Below, in pieces: positions 24,809 to 33,714 of a stretch of 34,297 bases of DNA; position 1 is the stretch's first letter; each line of letters starts with the position of its first letter. The translations under genes and the position numbers were made by a program. The notes beneath the pieces are model-generated. The model saw only the letters and a program-made list of their open reading frames with translations. It ran no database searches and was not told where the DNA came from. Source of the DNA: a bacterium (lineage in GTDB: Bacteria > SZUA-79 > Acidulodesulfobacterales > Acidulodesulfobacteraceae); contig JAJYRF010000109.1 of NCBI GenBank assembly GCA_021794255.1, positions 1 to 34,297 on the forward strand. The letters run 5' to 3'.

Positions 24809-25927
24809 ATGCAAATTTTTAATTTTTATACATTTAAAAAAGCGTCATTAAAATTAAAATTTAAAAATTATTTTTTAATTTTTTTAATTTTAATATTTAG
24901 CCTTTTATTTAATGCCGCTTTATTAAATATATTAAATAATAATTGCGAAGCCGCAACTATAGGCGATATAACTTCAATATACGGAGCTATGAGCAATCCT
25001 TTGGTAGGGTATGGTATAGTAGTAGGACTTGACGGAACGGGAGACCAGTGGGGAGTGAATGTAACGCAGCAAAGTATAGTAACTATGCTTTCAAAATTAG
25101 GCGTAAATACCAATGAATCGTCATTATATGAAATTAGAGATACAGCCGCAGTTATGGTTACGGCAGAGCTGCCTCCTTTTGCCGTTCCAGGTCAAAAAAT
25201 CAATGTAACCGTAGCTTCCATAGGAAACGCTACGAGTTTGCAGGGAGGCGTTCTTCTTATGTCTCCTCTAAAAGGGCCTGACGGAAAAGTTTATGCTCTG
25301 GGGCAGGGGAGTATTTCTACAGGAGGGAATGTTTCCACCGATAATATTATGCCGCTGCCTGGTTATATACCTGTTTCCGAAAATTTTCAGACCGCCGGCA
25401 TTATTGATAATGGAGGCATTATTGAAAAGGGAATTTCTATCGGACTAAATTCATATAAAACTTTAAAATTGATTCTAAAAAATCCGGGATTTATTAATGC
25501 TGAAAGAATTACATCGGCAATAAATGCAAAATTTGGCAAAGGCATTGCATCCGATTTAAATTCTACCGCCGTAGCCGTTAACGTTAAACCTGCATTTTAC
25601 GGAAAAGTAGCAAAATATATATCGTTAATCAACGAAATAAATATTAAAACGCATACCCCCGCTATTATAGTTATAGATGAAAGATCTGGCACAGTAGTAA
25701 TGGGTGGAAACATTAAAATATCATCAGTAGCTATTTCAAACAGAAATATAACCGTGAAAATTAATCATAAAAAACTTCCTAAAGCTTTTTTGATTAAAAG
25801 CGGATTAACGGTAGCAAAACTTGTTAAGGCTTTAAATGCCGTGGGCGCTTCTACTTCAAGCATTATATCTATTTTGGAAACAATAAAAGCGGCAGGAGCA
25901 TTGTCGGCAAAAATAAAAGTAATCTAA
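24809..25927 (+). CDS. flgI: P-ring protein FlgI
   Basis: FlgI forms the periplasmic P ring around the rod. A long signal peptide (about 1-49, likely cleavage after CEA) leads into GDITSIYGAMSNPLVGYGIV, VGLDGTGDQ, then TAAVMVTAELPPFAVPGQKI and VVIDERSGTVVMGGNIKI-like sequence, all diagnostic. The 372-residue length is normal. A TAGGAG site precedes the ATG. flgJ, usually the next gene, is not found after it. A strong AT-rich hairpin lies 17 bases downstream. Confidence 0.96.
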   Translation: MQIFNFYTFKKASLKLKFKNYFLIFLILIFSLLFNAALLNILNNNCEAATIGDITSIYGAMSNPLVGYGIVVGLDGTGDQWGVNVTQQSIVTMLSKLGVNTNESSLYEIRDTAAVMVTAELPPFAVPGQKINVTVASIGNATSLQGGVLLMSPLKGPDGKVYALGQGSISTGGNVSTDNIMPLPGYIPVSENFQTAGIIDNGGIIEKGISIGLNSYKTLKLILKNPGFINAERITSAINAKFGKGIASDLNSTAVAVNVKPAFYGKVAKYISLINEINIKTHTPAIIVIDERSGTVVMGGNIKISSVAISNRNITVKINHKKLPKAFLIKSGLTVAKLVKALNAVGASTSSIISILETIKAAGALSAKIKVI

Positions 25928-25943
25928 AATTAAATAATAAATA

Positions 25944-25992
25944 ATATTTATCAAATAATAAAATTAAAGATTATTTATTATTTGATAAATAT
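25944..25992. terminator. Long AT-only hairpin after flgI
   Basis: Nineteen perfect base pairs (25944-25962 with 25974-25992) around an 11-base loop, beginning 17 bases after the flgI stop. There is no T run, so it may act as a weak terminator or protect the transcript end. The rest of the 246-base gap to flgM is AT-rich with no gene seen. Confidence 0.5.
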
Positions 25993-26173
25993 AAAATATG
26001 ATTATTTGATTTATTAAATATATTAAATATTAAACATTTATGGAATGCCGATATTAATTATATATATGTTCTAAAATTCAACGATTATAAATGATAAATG
26101 ATTAAAGAATTTAAATAAAAATGACGATTGCTATGTATAGTAAATTTAATAATAAATATAATGAGGAAAGATT

Positions 26174-26464
26174 ATGGCAATCGAAATTAATAGTATTTTA
26201 CCTAGCAATAATTCGTCCGATGTTTATAAAACTAAAGAAAAAGTTTCAAAAAATATTAGCAATTCAGGTTCAGTTCCGGCTGATTCTATAAATATATCTG
26301 ATAGCGGTATGTTTATAGAAAATATTAAAAATCAAATAAATAATGCCGGAGCAGTTAATGTTTTTAAAATAAATGGTATACAAAGCAATATTAATGCAGG
26401 AACATATGCAGATAGCTCTAAGATAGCCGCCGGGATTATAAATTTAATAAATATTGTCAAATAA
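26174..26464 (+). CDS. flgM: Anti-sigma-28 factor FlgM
   Basis: FlgM binds FliA and is exported when the hook is complete, freeing late transcription. The 96-residue protein fits the family shape: a disordered N-terminus, a DSINISDSG segment (cf. DxVxIS), then helices ending INAGTYADSSKIAAGIINLI, the usual GxYxVDxxxIAxxxI tail. A GAGG site precedes the ATG. It comes just before the probable flgN and flgK, the standard order flgM-flgN-flgK-flgL. No convincing sigma-28 promoter was found upstream. Confidence 0.78.
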   Translation: MAIEINSILPSNNSSDVYKTKEKVSKNISNSGSVPADSINISDSGMFIENIKNQINNAGAVNVFKINGIQSNINAGTYADSSKIAAGIINLINIVK

Positions 26465-26499
26465 AATATTATAAATCTATATTAATATTAATTAATATT

Positions 26500-27057
26500 A
26501 TGAAAAATATTATAAAAAAAATAGATTTAAGTAATCTTTTAAATTTAATTAATATTATAAAGAAAGATATTAAAGAACTTTATAAGATAGTTCAATCAAA
26601 TGTTCCGCATTCTGATAATTTAATTGAATTTAACGAAAAACTAAGCGAAATTAATGTAAATTTAAATAGCTTAAAAACATTAATGCTAAATATAGATAAT
26701 AATAATTCCGATATAAAATTTAGCGAAAGTATGAATGACGCAATTAACGATAATAATATGAACAAAAAAGATGATAAAAACGATGTCTATGAAGAAAATA
26801 ATGATGAAGATGAAGAAAAAGATTTAGAATTAAATGAAATCAAAAACGAATTCAGAAATTCTATTTATGAAATTATAAACATAAGCAGTATACTCAGTAA
26901 TCTCGTAAACAAAAATATGTATTACAATCAGCTGACTATTTCTTTTATAATTAATTTATTTAATAAAGATTATAACTACAATTATAATAAAAATGCTTCA
27001 TATAATAATAAAAATTTAAAAAAATCAGTTTGTTTAGTAAAAGATATAAAAATTTAA
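26500..27057 (+). CDS. flgN: Probable FlgN-like chaperone for FlgK/FlgL
   Basis: The 185 residues are mostly predicted helix with a very acidic Asn/Asp/Glu-rich insert (about 88-115). The N-terminal helix pair (LLNLINIIKKDIKELYKIV) and a C-terminal helix (LVNKNMYYNQLTISFIINLF) fit the loose FlgN pattern, where a helix near the end carries N...L repeats. Sequence alone is weak; position between flgM and flgK is the main support. FlgN normally delivers the junction proteins FlgK and FlgL to the export gate. Confidence 0.5.
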   Translation: MKNIIKKIDLSNLLNLINIIKKDIKELYKIVQSNVPHSDNLIEFNEKLSEINVNLNSLKTLMLNIDNNNSDIKFSESMNDAINDNNMNKKDDKNDVYEENNDEDEEKDLELNEIKNEFRNSIYEIINISSILSNLVNKNMYYNQLTISFIINLFNKDYNYNYNKNASYNNKNLKKSVCLVKDIKI

Positions 27058-27152
27058 AATATGTAGTTATTATAATAGTTCAATGTAATTTATAATAATA
27101 AATTTATGGCAAAATAACTTATAAAATTATAAACAACTTATAAAACAAAAAA

Positions 27153-29333
27153 ATGTTAAGTATAAATAATATATTAGATATTGCTAATTCTGCATTAAAC
27201 GCTAATGAGGCGGCAATGAACGTCGAAGGTCAAAATATTGCAAATGTAAATACGCCTTTTTATAATAATGAAAATCCCGTGTTGACCGAAGCTCCGGCTG
27301 TGATAGGTTCTCCTTACACTTACGGCACCGGAGTTAATTTAACGACAATACACAGGCAGACAGATTCTTTTGTTCAAAACGAGGTTAATAGCGAAACTAG
27401 CAACAACAGCTATTATAACACTCTTTATCAAGGGCTGCAGCAGATACAGAATGTTTTTAACGATACATCAGGGTCCGGATTTAATTCTGCCATAACTAAT
27501 TTTTTTAACGATTGGCAGAATGTTGCAAACAATCCTTCAAATACCGCTCAAAGAACCGCGCTTTTATCAGACGCTTCAACTTTAACAGGAAATATTAATA
27601 ATGCATACACGACAATTACAAATACCGTTGCTTCAACTGGAACATCTATAAACGGAATAATACCTGAAATAAATTCTTATACCAAACAGATTGCATCTTT
27701 AAATCAGCAAGTTACATATGCGCAGAATGCAGGAAGTAATGCAAATGAATTGAGAGACCAGAGAGCCGCGGCTATAAATAGCCTATCAAAGTTAATTAAT
27801 ATATCATATTATGAAAATCAGAACGGAAAAATTAACATATCGGTTGGCGGAAATGCATTAGTGTCCAGCGACACATCTTACAATTTGTCTGCCCAAATTA
27901 ACGGCAAAAATGTCAGCTCTCTTAATATTATGTGGAACGGACCTGATTCTACCGTTCAAAATATTACTTCAAGCGTAACGGGAGGAACTTTAGGCGCTTA
28001 TGTATATTTACAGCAAACAGCAGCGCCGTCATATATTAATCAGTTAAACTCGGTAGCGGCGGCTATTACTGACAATGTAAATTCGGCGCAATCAAACGGT
28101 TACGGTCTCGACGGTTCAACGGGAAATTATTTTTTTAACCCTGATTTAACAACAGCGGTAGGAAAAAATTCAGCGGGAAATACTGTAACCGATGCGACTA
28201 TATCAACTGGTGCGGTTACAAATCCCCAGAATTTGACGGGGGATAATTATACCATTACCGCAGGAACAACCGCAGGCAGTTTTAGCGTTTATAATAATAC
28301 AACAAATCAAGCTTTAAGCAATTCCTCAGTCAATATATCTTCCGCAACTAATAATTATGGTCAAAAAGTGTATACTGTGGGTTTTGACGGGATTTCGGCT
28401 AATATAACTTCTACTTCTACGACAGGTGGCGCTCCGGCAAGCGGAGATACATTTATGGTTAATCAGTTAACTACCGACCCTGCTTTCACAATGGCGGTTA
28501 ATCCAAATTTATCTGTGTCTCAAGTTGCGGCTGCCTCGACAGTTTCAACCGCCGTTAATCCCAACAACACCGGCAATGCAACGATAAGTGCCGGTTCGGT
28601 GATTAATCCGACGATTTATACAAATGGAACAAAGCTGACAAACAGCAATGAAGGAGGGCAGTACACGATAACTTATTATAATACCAGTCCTCCTCCAACT
28701 ACTACTATAAACGGAATTGCAAATTCATCTTATAATTTTACAATTACAAATACAACGACGGGACAAACCCAATATCAAGATATAACGCCGACAACTAATT
28801 CAAGTGGACAGTCTGTATATTCTATTTTTTTCGGAAATCAAAGTAATTCAACAACGACTACTAATGCGCAAAATTTTCATGTTTCAATTACAGGCACTCC
28901 TGCTAACAGCGATAGTTTTACCGTAAATGTTTTATCGCCGCAATCTAATTCAACGCCTGCCACATATGCTACGCTTATGACTTTAACGCAAATGGACAGC
29001 ATAGGTTTACAGGGAAATAATGCGAATGCGCTTAACATAGCGGATATTCAAAACAATAATGTAAATATAAACGGTTCAAGCGAAACTATTTCAAATTATT
29101 ATGCTTCTATGGTATCTAATATAGGCACTGCGGCGCAGAGTACCGATACTAATTATACAAATTCAAGCTCGGTGCTTACTAATTTAAATAATCAGCTTTC
29201 TTCGTCAGTAGGAGTTAATATGAACAACCAGATGACTAATTTAACAAATTACCAGAATTCTTACGAAGCGGCTGCGGCACTTTCAAAATCTGCGCAGACT
29301 ATAATGACCGCACTTTTGAATATGGTGCCGTAA
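27153..29333 (+). CDS. flgK: Hook-filament junction protein FlgK
   Basis: FlgK (HAP1) joins hook to filament. The N-terminal block ALNANEAAMNVEGQNIANVN, followed by NAFNDTSGSGFNSAITNFFN-like sequence, and the C-terminal QMTNLTNYQNSYEAAAALSK with ALLNMVP are diagnostic. At 726 residues it is longer than typical FlgK (about 450-650). The extra length is a Ser/Thr/Asn-rich central region with two similar units (about 346-437 and 474-592) sharing ATIS.G.V.NP, YTIT, a VY/SVYS strand and a DTF/DSFTVN end. No clear ribosome binding site precedes the ATG. Confidence 0.95.
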   Translation: MLSINNILDIANSALNANEAAMNVEGQNIANVNTPFYNNENPVLTEAPAVIGSPYTYGTGVNLTTIHRQTDSFVQNEVNSETSNNSYYNTLYQGLQQIQNVFNDTSGSGFNSAITNFFNDWQNVANNPSNTAQRTALLSDASTLTGNINNAYTTITNTVASTGTSINGIIPEINSYTKQIASLNQQVTYAQNAGSNANELRDQRAAAINSLSKLINISYYENQNGKINISVGGNALVSSDTSYNLSAQINGKNVSSLNIMWNGPDSTVQNITSSVTGGTLGAYVYLQQTAAPSYINQLNSVAAAITDNVNSAQSNGYGLDGSTGNYFFNPDLTTAVGKNSAGNTVTDATISTGAVTNPQNLTGDNYTITAGTTAGSFSVYNNTTNQALSNSSVNISSATNNYGQKVYTVGFDGISANITSTSTTGGAPASGDTFMVNQLTTDPAFTMAVNPNLSVSQVAAASTVSTAVNPNNTGNATISAGSVINPTIYTNGTKLTNSNEGGQYTITYYNTSPPPTTTINGIANSSYNFTITNTTTGQTQYQDITPTTNSSGQSVYSIFFGNQSNSTTTTNAQNFHVSITGTPANSDSFTVNVLSPQSNSTPATYATLMTLTQMDSIGLQGNNANALNIADIQNNNVNINGSSETISNYYASMVSNIGTAAQSTDTNYTNSSSVLTNLNNQLSSSVGVNMNNQMTNLTNYQNSYEAAAALSKSAQTIMTALLNMVP

Positions 29334-29431
29334 AATATTTAAAATAAAATAGCGTAAACGCAAAAATAAAAAAATAAAAATAATAGGCAACAATATGAAT
29401 AATAGGCAATATAATAGGGAGTGAGAATAAA

Positions 29432-30433
29432 ATGATTTCTAATATTACTAATAACATGATTTATAACAATATCAACAATCAATTATCTAATGAATCATTG
29501 TCTATATATAATCTTGAAGATCAAGTTTCAAGCGGTTTACAAATTAATTCTCCTCAGGATAATCCTGCAGGACAGGTTAATATATTATCTTATCAAAATT
29601 CTATGTCGGATGTAAATCAATATACTTCAAATGTAAATTTGGCTAATGAAATTTCATCATTAGCATCTTCAACTTTAAACAATGCCGTAGGAGTCGTAAA
29701 TAACGCAAAAACTCTTGCTATAGAAATGGCAAACGGCGCTACTAATACGTCTATGAATAATCAGGCTGCTGCAAATGAAGTAGGTCAGTTAATTAATGAA
29801 GTATTGCAGATAGCAAATACAAACTATAACGGGCAGAATATATTTACGGGTGAAAATTCCTCGCAAGTTCCGGCTTATACGGCATCGCAAGCTTATTACA
29901 GCGTTCCTTCTTCAACTTCCGGCGGAACGCCTACTGATGTTAATTATAGTGTTTATACTTATGCAGGCAATGATGTTCAACAAAGGTATCAGATAACTCA
30001 AAACGAAACAATTGCTCCAAGTTTAACGGCTAATGCAATATTCGGCAGTAGCAATCCTGCTCCTAATCCTCAAAATAGTTCTTATAGTCCGTCAGGTTTG
30101 CTATCTGTTCTTTCGCTATTTCAATCAGAATTACAATCAAATACATTTACTAATGACTCAAGTAATATTATTTCAGGTATTAACAATGGTTTAAACACAT
30201 TGCTTTCAGCTCAGGCAACTATTGGAACTAAGCAGCAAAGACTAACCGAACAGTCGCAAAGCTATCAGACTGTCACAACAAATATAAAGCAGCTGTTAAG
30301 CCAAACTCAAGATGTTAATATTCCTGAAGCTATGACAAATCTTACTCAAGCGCAGACTACTTATCAGGCGACTCTTGCAATGTCTTCCCAGATAACACAA
30401 TTAACACCTATGCTATTAAAGTACTTACCTTGA
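29432..30433 (+). CDS. flgL: Hook-filament junction protein FlgL
   Basis: FlgL (HAP3) is the second junction protein and is related to flagellin. The 333 residues have the N-terminal block QVSSGLQINSPQDNPAGQVN (cf. SSGKRINSPSDDP), the mid block YNGQNIFTGENSSQVPAY and the C-terminal NIPEAMTNLTQAQTTYQATL. An AGGGAGTGAG site precedes the ATG. It lies 98 bases after flgK; the spacer has a duplicated aataataggcaa motif. Confidence 0.94.
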   Translation: MISNITNNMIYNNINNQLSNESLSIYNLEDQVSSGLQINSPQDNPAGQVNILSYQNSMSDVNQYTSNVNLANEISSLASSTLNNAVGVVNNAKTLAIEMANGATNTSMNNQAAANEVGQLINEVLQIANTNYNGQNIFTGENSSQVPAYTASQAYYSVPSSTSGGTPTDVNYSVYTYAGNDVQQRYQITQNETIAPSLTANAIFGSSNPAPNPQNSSYSPSGLLSVLSLFQSELQSNTFTNDSSNIISGINNGLNTLLSAQATIGTKQQRLTEQSQSYQTVTTNIKQLLSQTQDVNIPEAMTNLTQAQTTYQATLAMSSQITQLTPMLLKYLP

Positions 30434-30451
30434 TAAAATAATAAATAAAAA

Positions 30452-30482
30452 TAGATAGTATATGTCATATATATACTATCTA
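30452..30482 (+). terminator. Hairpin after flgL
   Basis: Bases 30452-30463 pair with 30471-30482 around a short loop, starting 19 bases after the flgL stop. It is followed by AT-rich sequence without a T run, so it is a weak terminator at best and may be a processing or stability element between flgL and csrA. Confidence 0.45.
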
Positions 30483-30573
30483 ACGTTATATTATATTATA
30501 TTATTATTAACTCAGTGCGGGTTAATAAGTTTTTACATAAATAATCAACTAATTAATTAATTAATTAATAATT

Positions 30574-30828
30574 ATGCTTATATTAAACAGAAAAGAAGGA
30601 GAAAGCATAAAGATAGGCGATGAAATTGAAATAGAGGTAATTTCCGTGAGCGGAAGTAATGTAAAAATTGGAATAAAAGCTCCCCGTGAAATTTCCATAT
30701 TTAGAAAAGAATTATATGATAGTATAATTTCTGAAAATATTAGTGCTTCTAAAATTAACTTAGAAAAAATATCTGAGCTAAAATCTGCTTTGCAATATTT
30801 AGAAGAGGATTTAAACAAAAAAAAATAA
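30574..30828 (+). CDS. csrA: Post-transcriptional regulator CsrA, FliW-regulated type
   Basis: CsrA binds GGA-containing hairpins in mRNA leaders and blocks translation, commonly of flagellin where FliW is present. The 84 residues begin MLILNRKEGESIKIGDEIEI and include GSNVKIGIKAPREISIFRKE, with the RNA-binding edge strands and R44-type residue region intact. The protein is longer than the 61-residue enterobacterial form: a helical C-terminal extension (about 60-84) fits the type bound allosterically by FliW, encoded just downstream. The ATG follows a TTAA tandem tract with no visible ribosome binding site. Confidence 0.96.
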   Translation: MLILNRKEGESIKIGDEIEIEVISVSGSNVKIGIKAPREISIFRKELYDSIISENISASKINLEKISELKSALQYLEEDLNKKK

Positions 30829-30841
30829 TTATAAAAATTAT

Positions 30842-30887
30842 ATTAAAATAATATAATATCTCAAATTAAAATAATATAATATCTCAA
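30842..30887. repeat. Two tandem 23-bp repeats between csrA and fliW
   Basis: The unit beginning attaaaataatataatatct is repeated exactly (30842-30864, 30865-30887), with a partial third copy after it. Confidence 0.88.
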
Positions 30888-30964
30888 ATTAAATAATATA
30901 AATTAAATTAAACAAACATAAAATAAATTATATAATATATTAAGTATTAATCAGAGGTTTTATA

Positions 30965-31441
30965 GTGAGCACTGAAACTATTTTAGTAAAAAGCAGATAT
31001 TATCCTGAAGGAGTTGAAGTAGAAAAAATTAAAATTATTGAATTCTCAAAACCTATTCTTGGTTTTAATGAATATAAAAAATTTTGTATTTTAAATATAG
31101 ATAAAGAAAAAGATGTACCTTTTTTTATATTGCAAAGTATTGAAAATGAAAATTTATGTTTTATAGTTACTGACCCTAATCTTTTTTTTAAAGATTATAG
31201 AGCGTCTATAACTGAAGAAGAAAAAGAAATTATAGATTTAAAAAATAAGGACGATGTAATAATATTTGTAATAGCCACTATGGCAGCCGACATATCAGAC
31301 TCCACCGTCAATCTTAAAGGTCCCGTAGTTATTAATACCTTAAATAATAAAGCTATTCAGTGCATTCTTACGGATGATAATTATGACGTCAATCAAAAAT
31401 TGCCGATAGTTAAAAAAAGAGAAAAAATAGCAGAAAGATAG
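30965..31441 (+). CDS. fliW: Flagellar assembly factor FliW
   Basis: FliW binds flagellin and CsrA in a partner switch: when flagellin is exported, FliW releases it and inhibits CsrA. The 158 residues show the family blocks IKIIEFSKPILGFNEYKKF, PFFILQSIENENLCFIV and DVIIFVIATMAADISDSTVN, then LKGPVVINTLNNKAIQCIL. The start is GTG at 30965 with AGAGG about 9 bases upstream. It follows csrA by 136 bases and converges on the minus-strand GGDEF gene. Confidence 0.95.
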   Translation: MSTETILVKSRYYPEGVEVEKIKIIEFSKPILGFNEYKKFCILNIDKEKDVPFFILQSIENENLCFIVTDPNLFFKDYRASITEEEKEIIDLKNKDDVIIFVIATMAADISDSTVNLKGPVVINTLNNKAIQCILTDDNYDVNQKLPIVKKREKIAER

Positions 31442-31464
31442 TTAAAAAGCAATGTTTTAAACAG

Positions 31465-31545
31465 TTCTTAATATTACCTTAATTCTGTAATAGAGTTTTA
31501 TTTAATATTATATCTTCTAAATAGTTTCTAAGGTAATATTAAGAA
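31465..31545. repeat. 17-bp perfect inverted repeat between convergent genes
   Basis: TTCTTAATATTACCTTA (31465-31481) is matched by its exact complement at 31529-31545, with 47 bases between. It lies between fliW and the convergent GGDEF gene, so it could act as a bidirectional terminator, although the loop is long. A small mobile-element remnant is the alternative. Confidence 0.6.
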
Positions 31546-31646
31546 TTATAAATAATCAATAAAAAATTATATTATTTATTTTCTCTTTATATTTTATACA
31601 AATTAAACAAGTTTATCTTTTGGCTGGAAAAAAAGTTGAAAAAGTT

Positions 31647-32735
31647 TTATTTATTTTCTCTTTTATTTATAATTATTTTTGAGCCCGGAGTGTTTTTTGC
31701 TTTATATTTTAAAGATGAAGTTATTTCGCTTATTTCGCCATAATGCGATACTTTTTTGTTAATATTGGGGACGATAGGTATAGATAAAGACATCAAAGGA
31801 ATTTTTCTTAAAATATTAGACCTGTCGTAAGTTTCAATATAACCGTTTGATTTGTCTGTTTCATCATAAAATGACGGTATTATTTTATCAAAATTTGAAA
31901 TTATACTGCTGCATATTTCTACAATATCTCCGGGATGAGAAATAATTACGAAATCATCTCCTCCTATATGACCGATAAAAACATTTTCCTTAAGGTTTCT
32001 TTTGTGATTTTTTGATATATCATATGTGGTTGAAGCAATAAGTCTTGATGTTAGCATTATTATTTCGTCTCCGCTTAAAAAACCGTATTTATCGTTATAA
32101 GATTTAAAATTATCAATATCTATATAAGCAAAAGAACAATTTATATTATTAGATATTTTATTTTTTACTTCATTAATTATAGAAGAATTTCCCGGTAATT
32201 TGGTTAAAGGATTAGCATCTAACTGAGTTCTGGAAAATAATAGCGAAATTTTTACTTTGTAATGCAGTTCGCTTTCTAATAGCGGTTCTTTTATATAATC
32301 TCTCATAGCGCAACTGCAATTTAAAATTTTTTTGAACTTGAAATTGCGCGATAAAATAAAAACCAAAGGAATGTGGCTTATCACATTATCTTTTTGAACA
32401 TCATCGGTTATATTGAATATATCGTTACAGATGCTGTGGTAGTCGTTTTTTAAAGCTGTGCCGCCAGTATTATCGGACGAACTATTATTATTTTTACCGT
32501 TTATGCCAATATCGTTCAAGTCTGCTATTTTATTATTATTATTTTCTGATTCGTTAAAAGAATATCTTAAATCTATTAAAATAAGACTTGGAGGGCATAC
32601 ATACACAGAGTAGTATGCCTGATTTATGGATTCATAAAATTGTAGGTTATAATTAAAAAGTTCTTTTGTAAAATAGCCATTTAATTCTAAATTTTTTTTT
32701 GAAACAATAAAAATAGTTTCTTTATTTTCAGGCAT
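31647..32735 (-). CDS. GGDEF diguanylate cyclase with degenerate receiver domain
   Basis: A 362-residue protein. The C-terminal GGDEF domain has LTKLPGN (about 177-183), FAYIDIDNFKSYNDKYG and the active-site loop GGDDF (258-262), so c-di-GMP synthesis is plausible. There is no RxxD inhibitory site at the usual position. The N-terminal 165 residues resemble a receiver: D55 in ILIDLR, and YIKEP near 147-151 as in the K-P motif. The acidic pair is missing (FIVSKK), and a Ser/Asn-rich insert of about 50 residues interrupts the fold. It is thus probably a pseudo-receiver. It is the last of three minus-strand genes. Confidence 0.88.
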   Translation of the reverse strand: MPENKETIFIVSKKNLELNGYFTKELFNYNLQFYESINQAYYSVYVCPPSLILIDLRYSFNESENNNNKIADLNDIGINGKNNNSSSDNTGGTALKNDYHSICNDIFNITDDVQKDNVISHIPLVFILSRNFKFKKILNCSCAMRDYIKEPLLESELHYKVKISLLFSRTQLDANPLTKLPGNSSIINEVKNKISNNINCSFAYIDIDNFKSYNDKYGFLSGDEIIMLTSRLIASTTYDISKNHKRNLKENVFIGHIGGDDFVIISHPGDIVEICSSIISNFDKIIPSFYDETDKSNGYIETYDRSNILRKIPLMSLSIPIVPNINKKVSHYGEISEITSSLKYKAKNTPGSKIIINKRENK

Positions 32736-32760
32736 TTTAAGAAAATATTATAAAATTATT

Positions 32761-33687
32761 TTAGTTAAAAGCATTTAATTCGTCTTTAAAATAATAAATC
32801 TCTTCAATAACTTTTTTTAAGAAATCTAGATCTATAGATAATACTTCCATTATTTCATTTTTAATTTCATCTACATAAATACTTCCTGAAAAACCAATCC
32901 CTAAGGATTTGGTCAAAATGTCCGATAAATTAATTATAGCAGTTTCAATTATATAGTTGTTGGAAGAATATAATTTATTTTTGTAATTAGCTATTGATTT
33001 TATATTATAATTTTTATTTATATTTTCATTCTTGTATAACATTAAAAAATCATGATGAAATCTTATAGGCGTACAAATAGAAGCGGGATAATTCCATTGC
33101 TTCGTCAAATAATATCCGACGTCTGCATGCGATATATTTAAAATTTCTTTTTCAGCTTCAACATAAACTCTTTTTTCTTCGTCGGCAAACTTAATTATAG
33201 CGTTAAAATCATCTTTAAATTTTATAGCAATTATAAGTTTGCCTATGTCATGTAGCAAACCTGCGGAAAAAACCAAATCTTCATCAATTATTTGTTTATC
33301 TTTATTTATCTGTTTTGCAATATATTTTGCAGTTAATCCGCAAAATAAGCTATGCTCCCATAAACCTTTCATTACGTCTTTCATTAAATCAAAAACGGAA
33401 GATGTAATTATAATGCTTTTTAATGTATTAGAACCGAGCAGAACAAGCGCAAGGTTTAAATTATAAATTCTTTGAGGAAAACCGTAAAAAGGAGAATTGA
33501 CTATTTTGAGTATTTTAGCCGATAAACTTATATCTTTTGTCATTAAATTGCCTATATAATTAACGGAAATAGTATCGTCTTCCATCAAATTATTAATTTT
33601 GTAAATAACTTCCGGCAATGAAGGAAAATTATTCGTCATTTTAATAACGCTCATTATTTCATCAAATTTATCTTTTTTTATAATCAT
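32761..33687 (-). CDS. HDOD-domain signalling protein
   Basis: A 308-residue protein with one HDOD domain: FPSLPEVIYKINNLMED (about 20-36), LSAKILKIVNSPFYGFPQRI, LALVLLGSNTLKSII and AGLLHDIGKLIIA. HDOD proteins resemble HD hydrolases but usually lack full catalytic residues; they act as signalling adaptors, often with GGDEF or HD-GYP proteins or chemotaxis clusters. It lies 25 bases upstream of the GGDEF gene on the same strand. Its start codon lies inside a 25-bp tandem duplication, so a decoy ATG exists 25 bases upstream in another frame. Confidence 0.9.
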   Translation of the reverse strand: MIIKKDKFDEIMSVIKMTNNFPSLPEVIYKINNLMEDDTISVNYIGNLMTKDISLSAKILKIVNSPFYGFPQRIYNLNLALVLLGSNTLKSIIITSSVFDLMKDVMKGLWEHSLFCGLTAKYIAKQINKDKQIIDEDLVFSAGLLHDIGKLIIAIKFKDDFNAIIKFADEEKRVYVEAEKEILNISHADVGYYLTKQWNYPASICTPIRFHHDFLMLYKNENINKNYNIKSIANYKNKLYSSNNYIIETAIINLSDILTKSLGIGFSGSIYVDEIKNEIMEVLSIDLDFLKKVIEEIYYFKDELNAFN

Positions 33688-33714
33688 AAAATTTATCTTT
33701 TTTTATAATCATAA
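33665..33714. repeat. Tandem 25-bp duplication covering the HDOD start codon
   Basis: The 25-base unit containing ttatctttttttataatcat occurs exactly twice (33665-33689, 33690-33714). On the minus strand each copy holds ATGATTATAAAAAAAGAT, the start of the HDOD gene. The upstream copy opens a 14-codon frame (33712 to 33668) ending beyond the true start. Confidence 0.9.

Noticed and set aside
26018..26060. Sigma-28 promoter before flgM
   Set aside because: GCCGATAT is present, but the candidate TAAA boxes lie 12 and 19 bases upstream instead of about 15.
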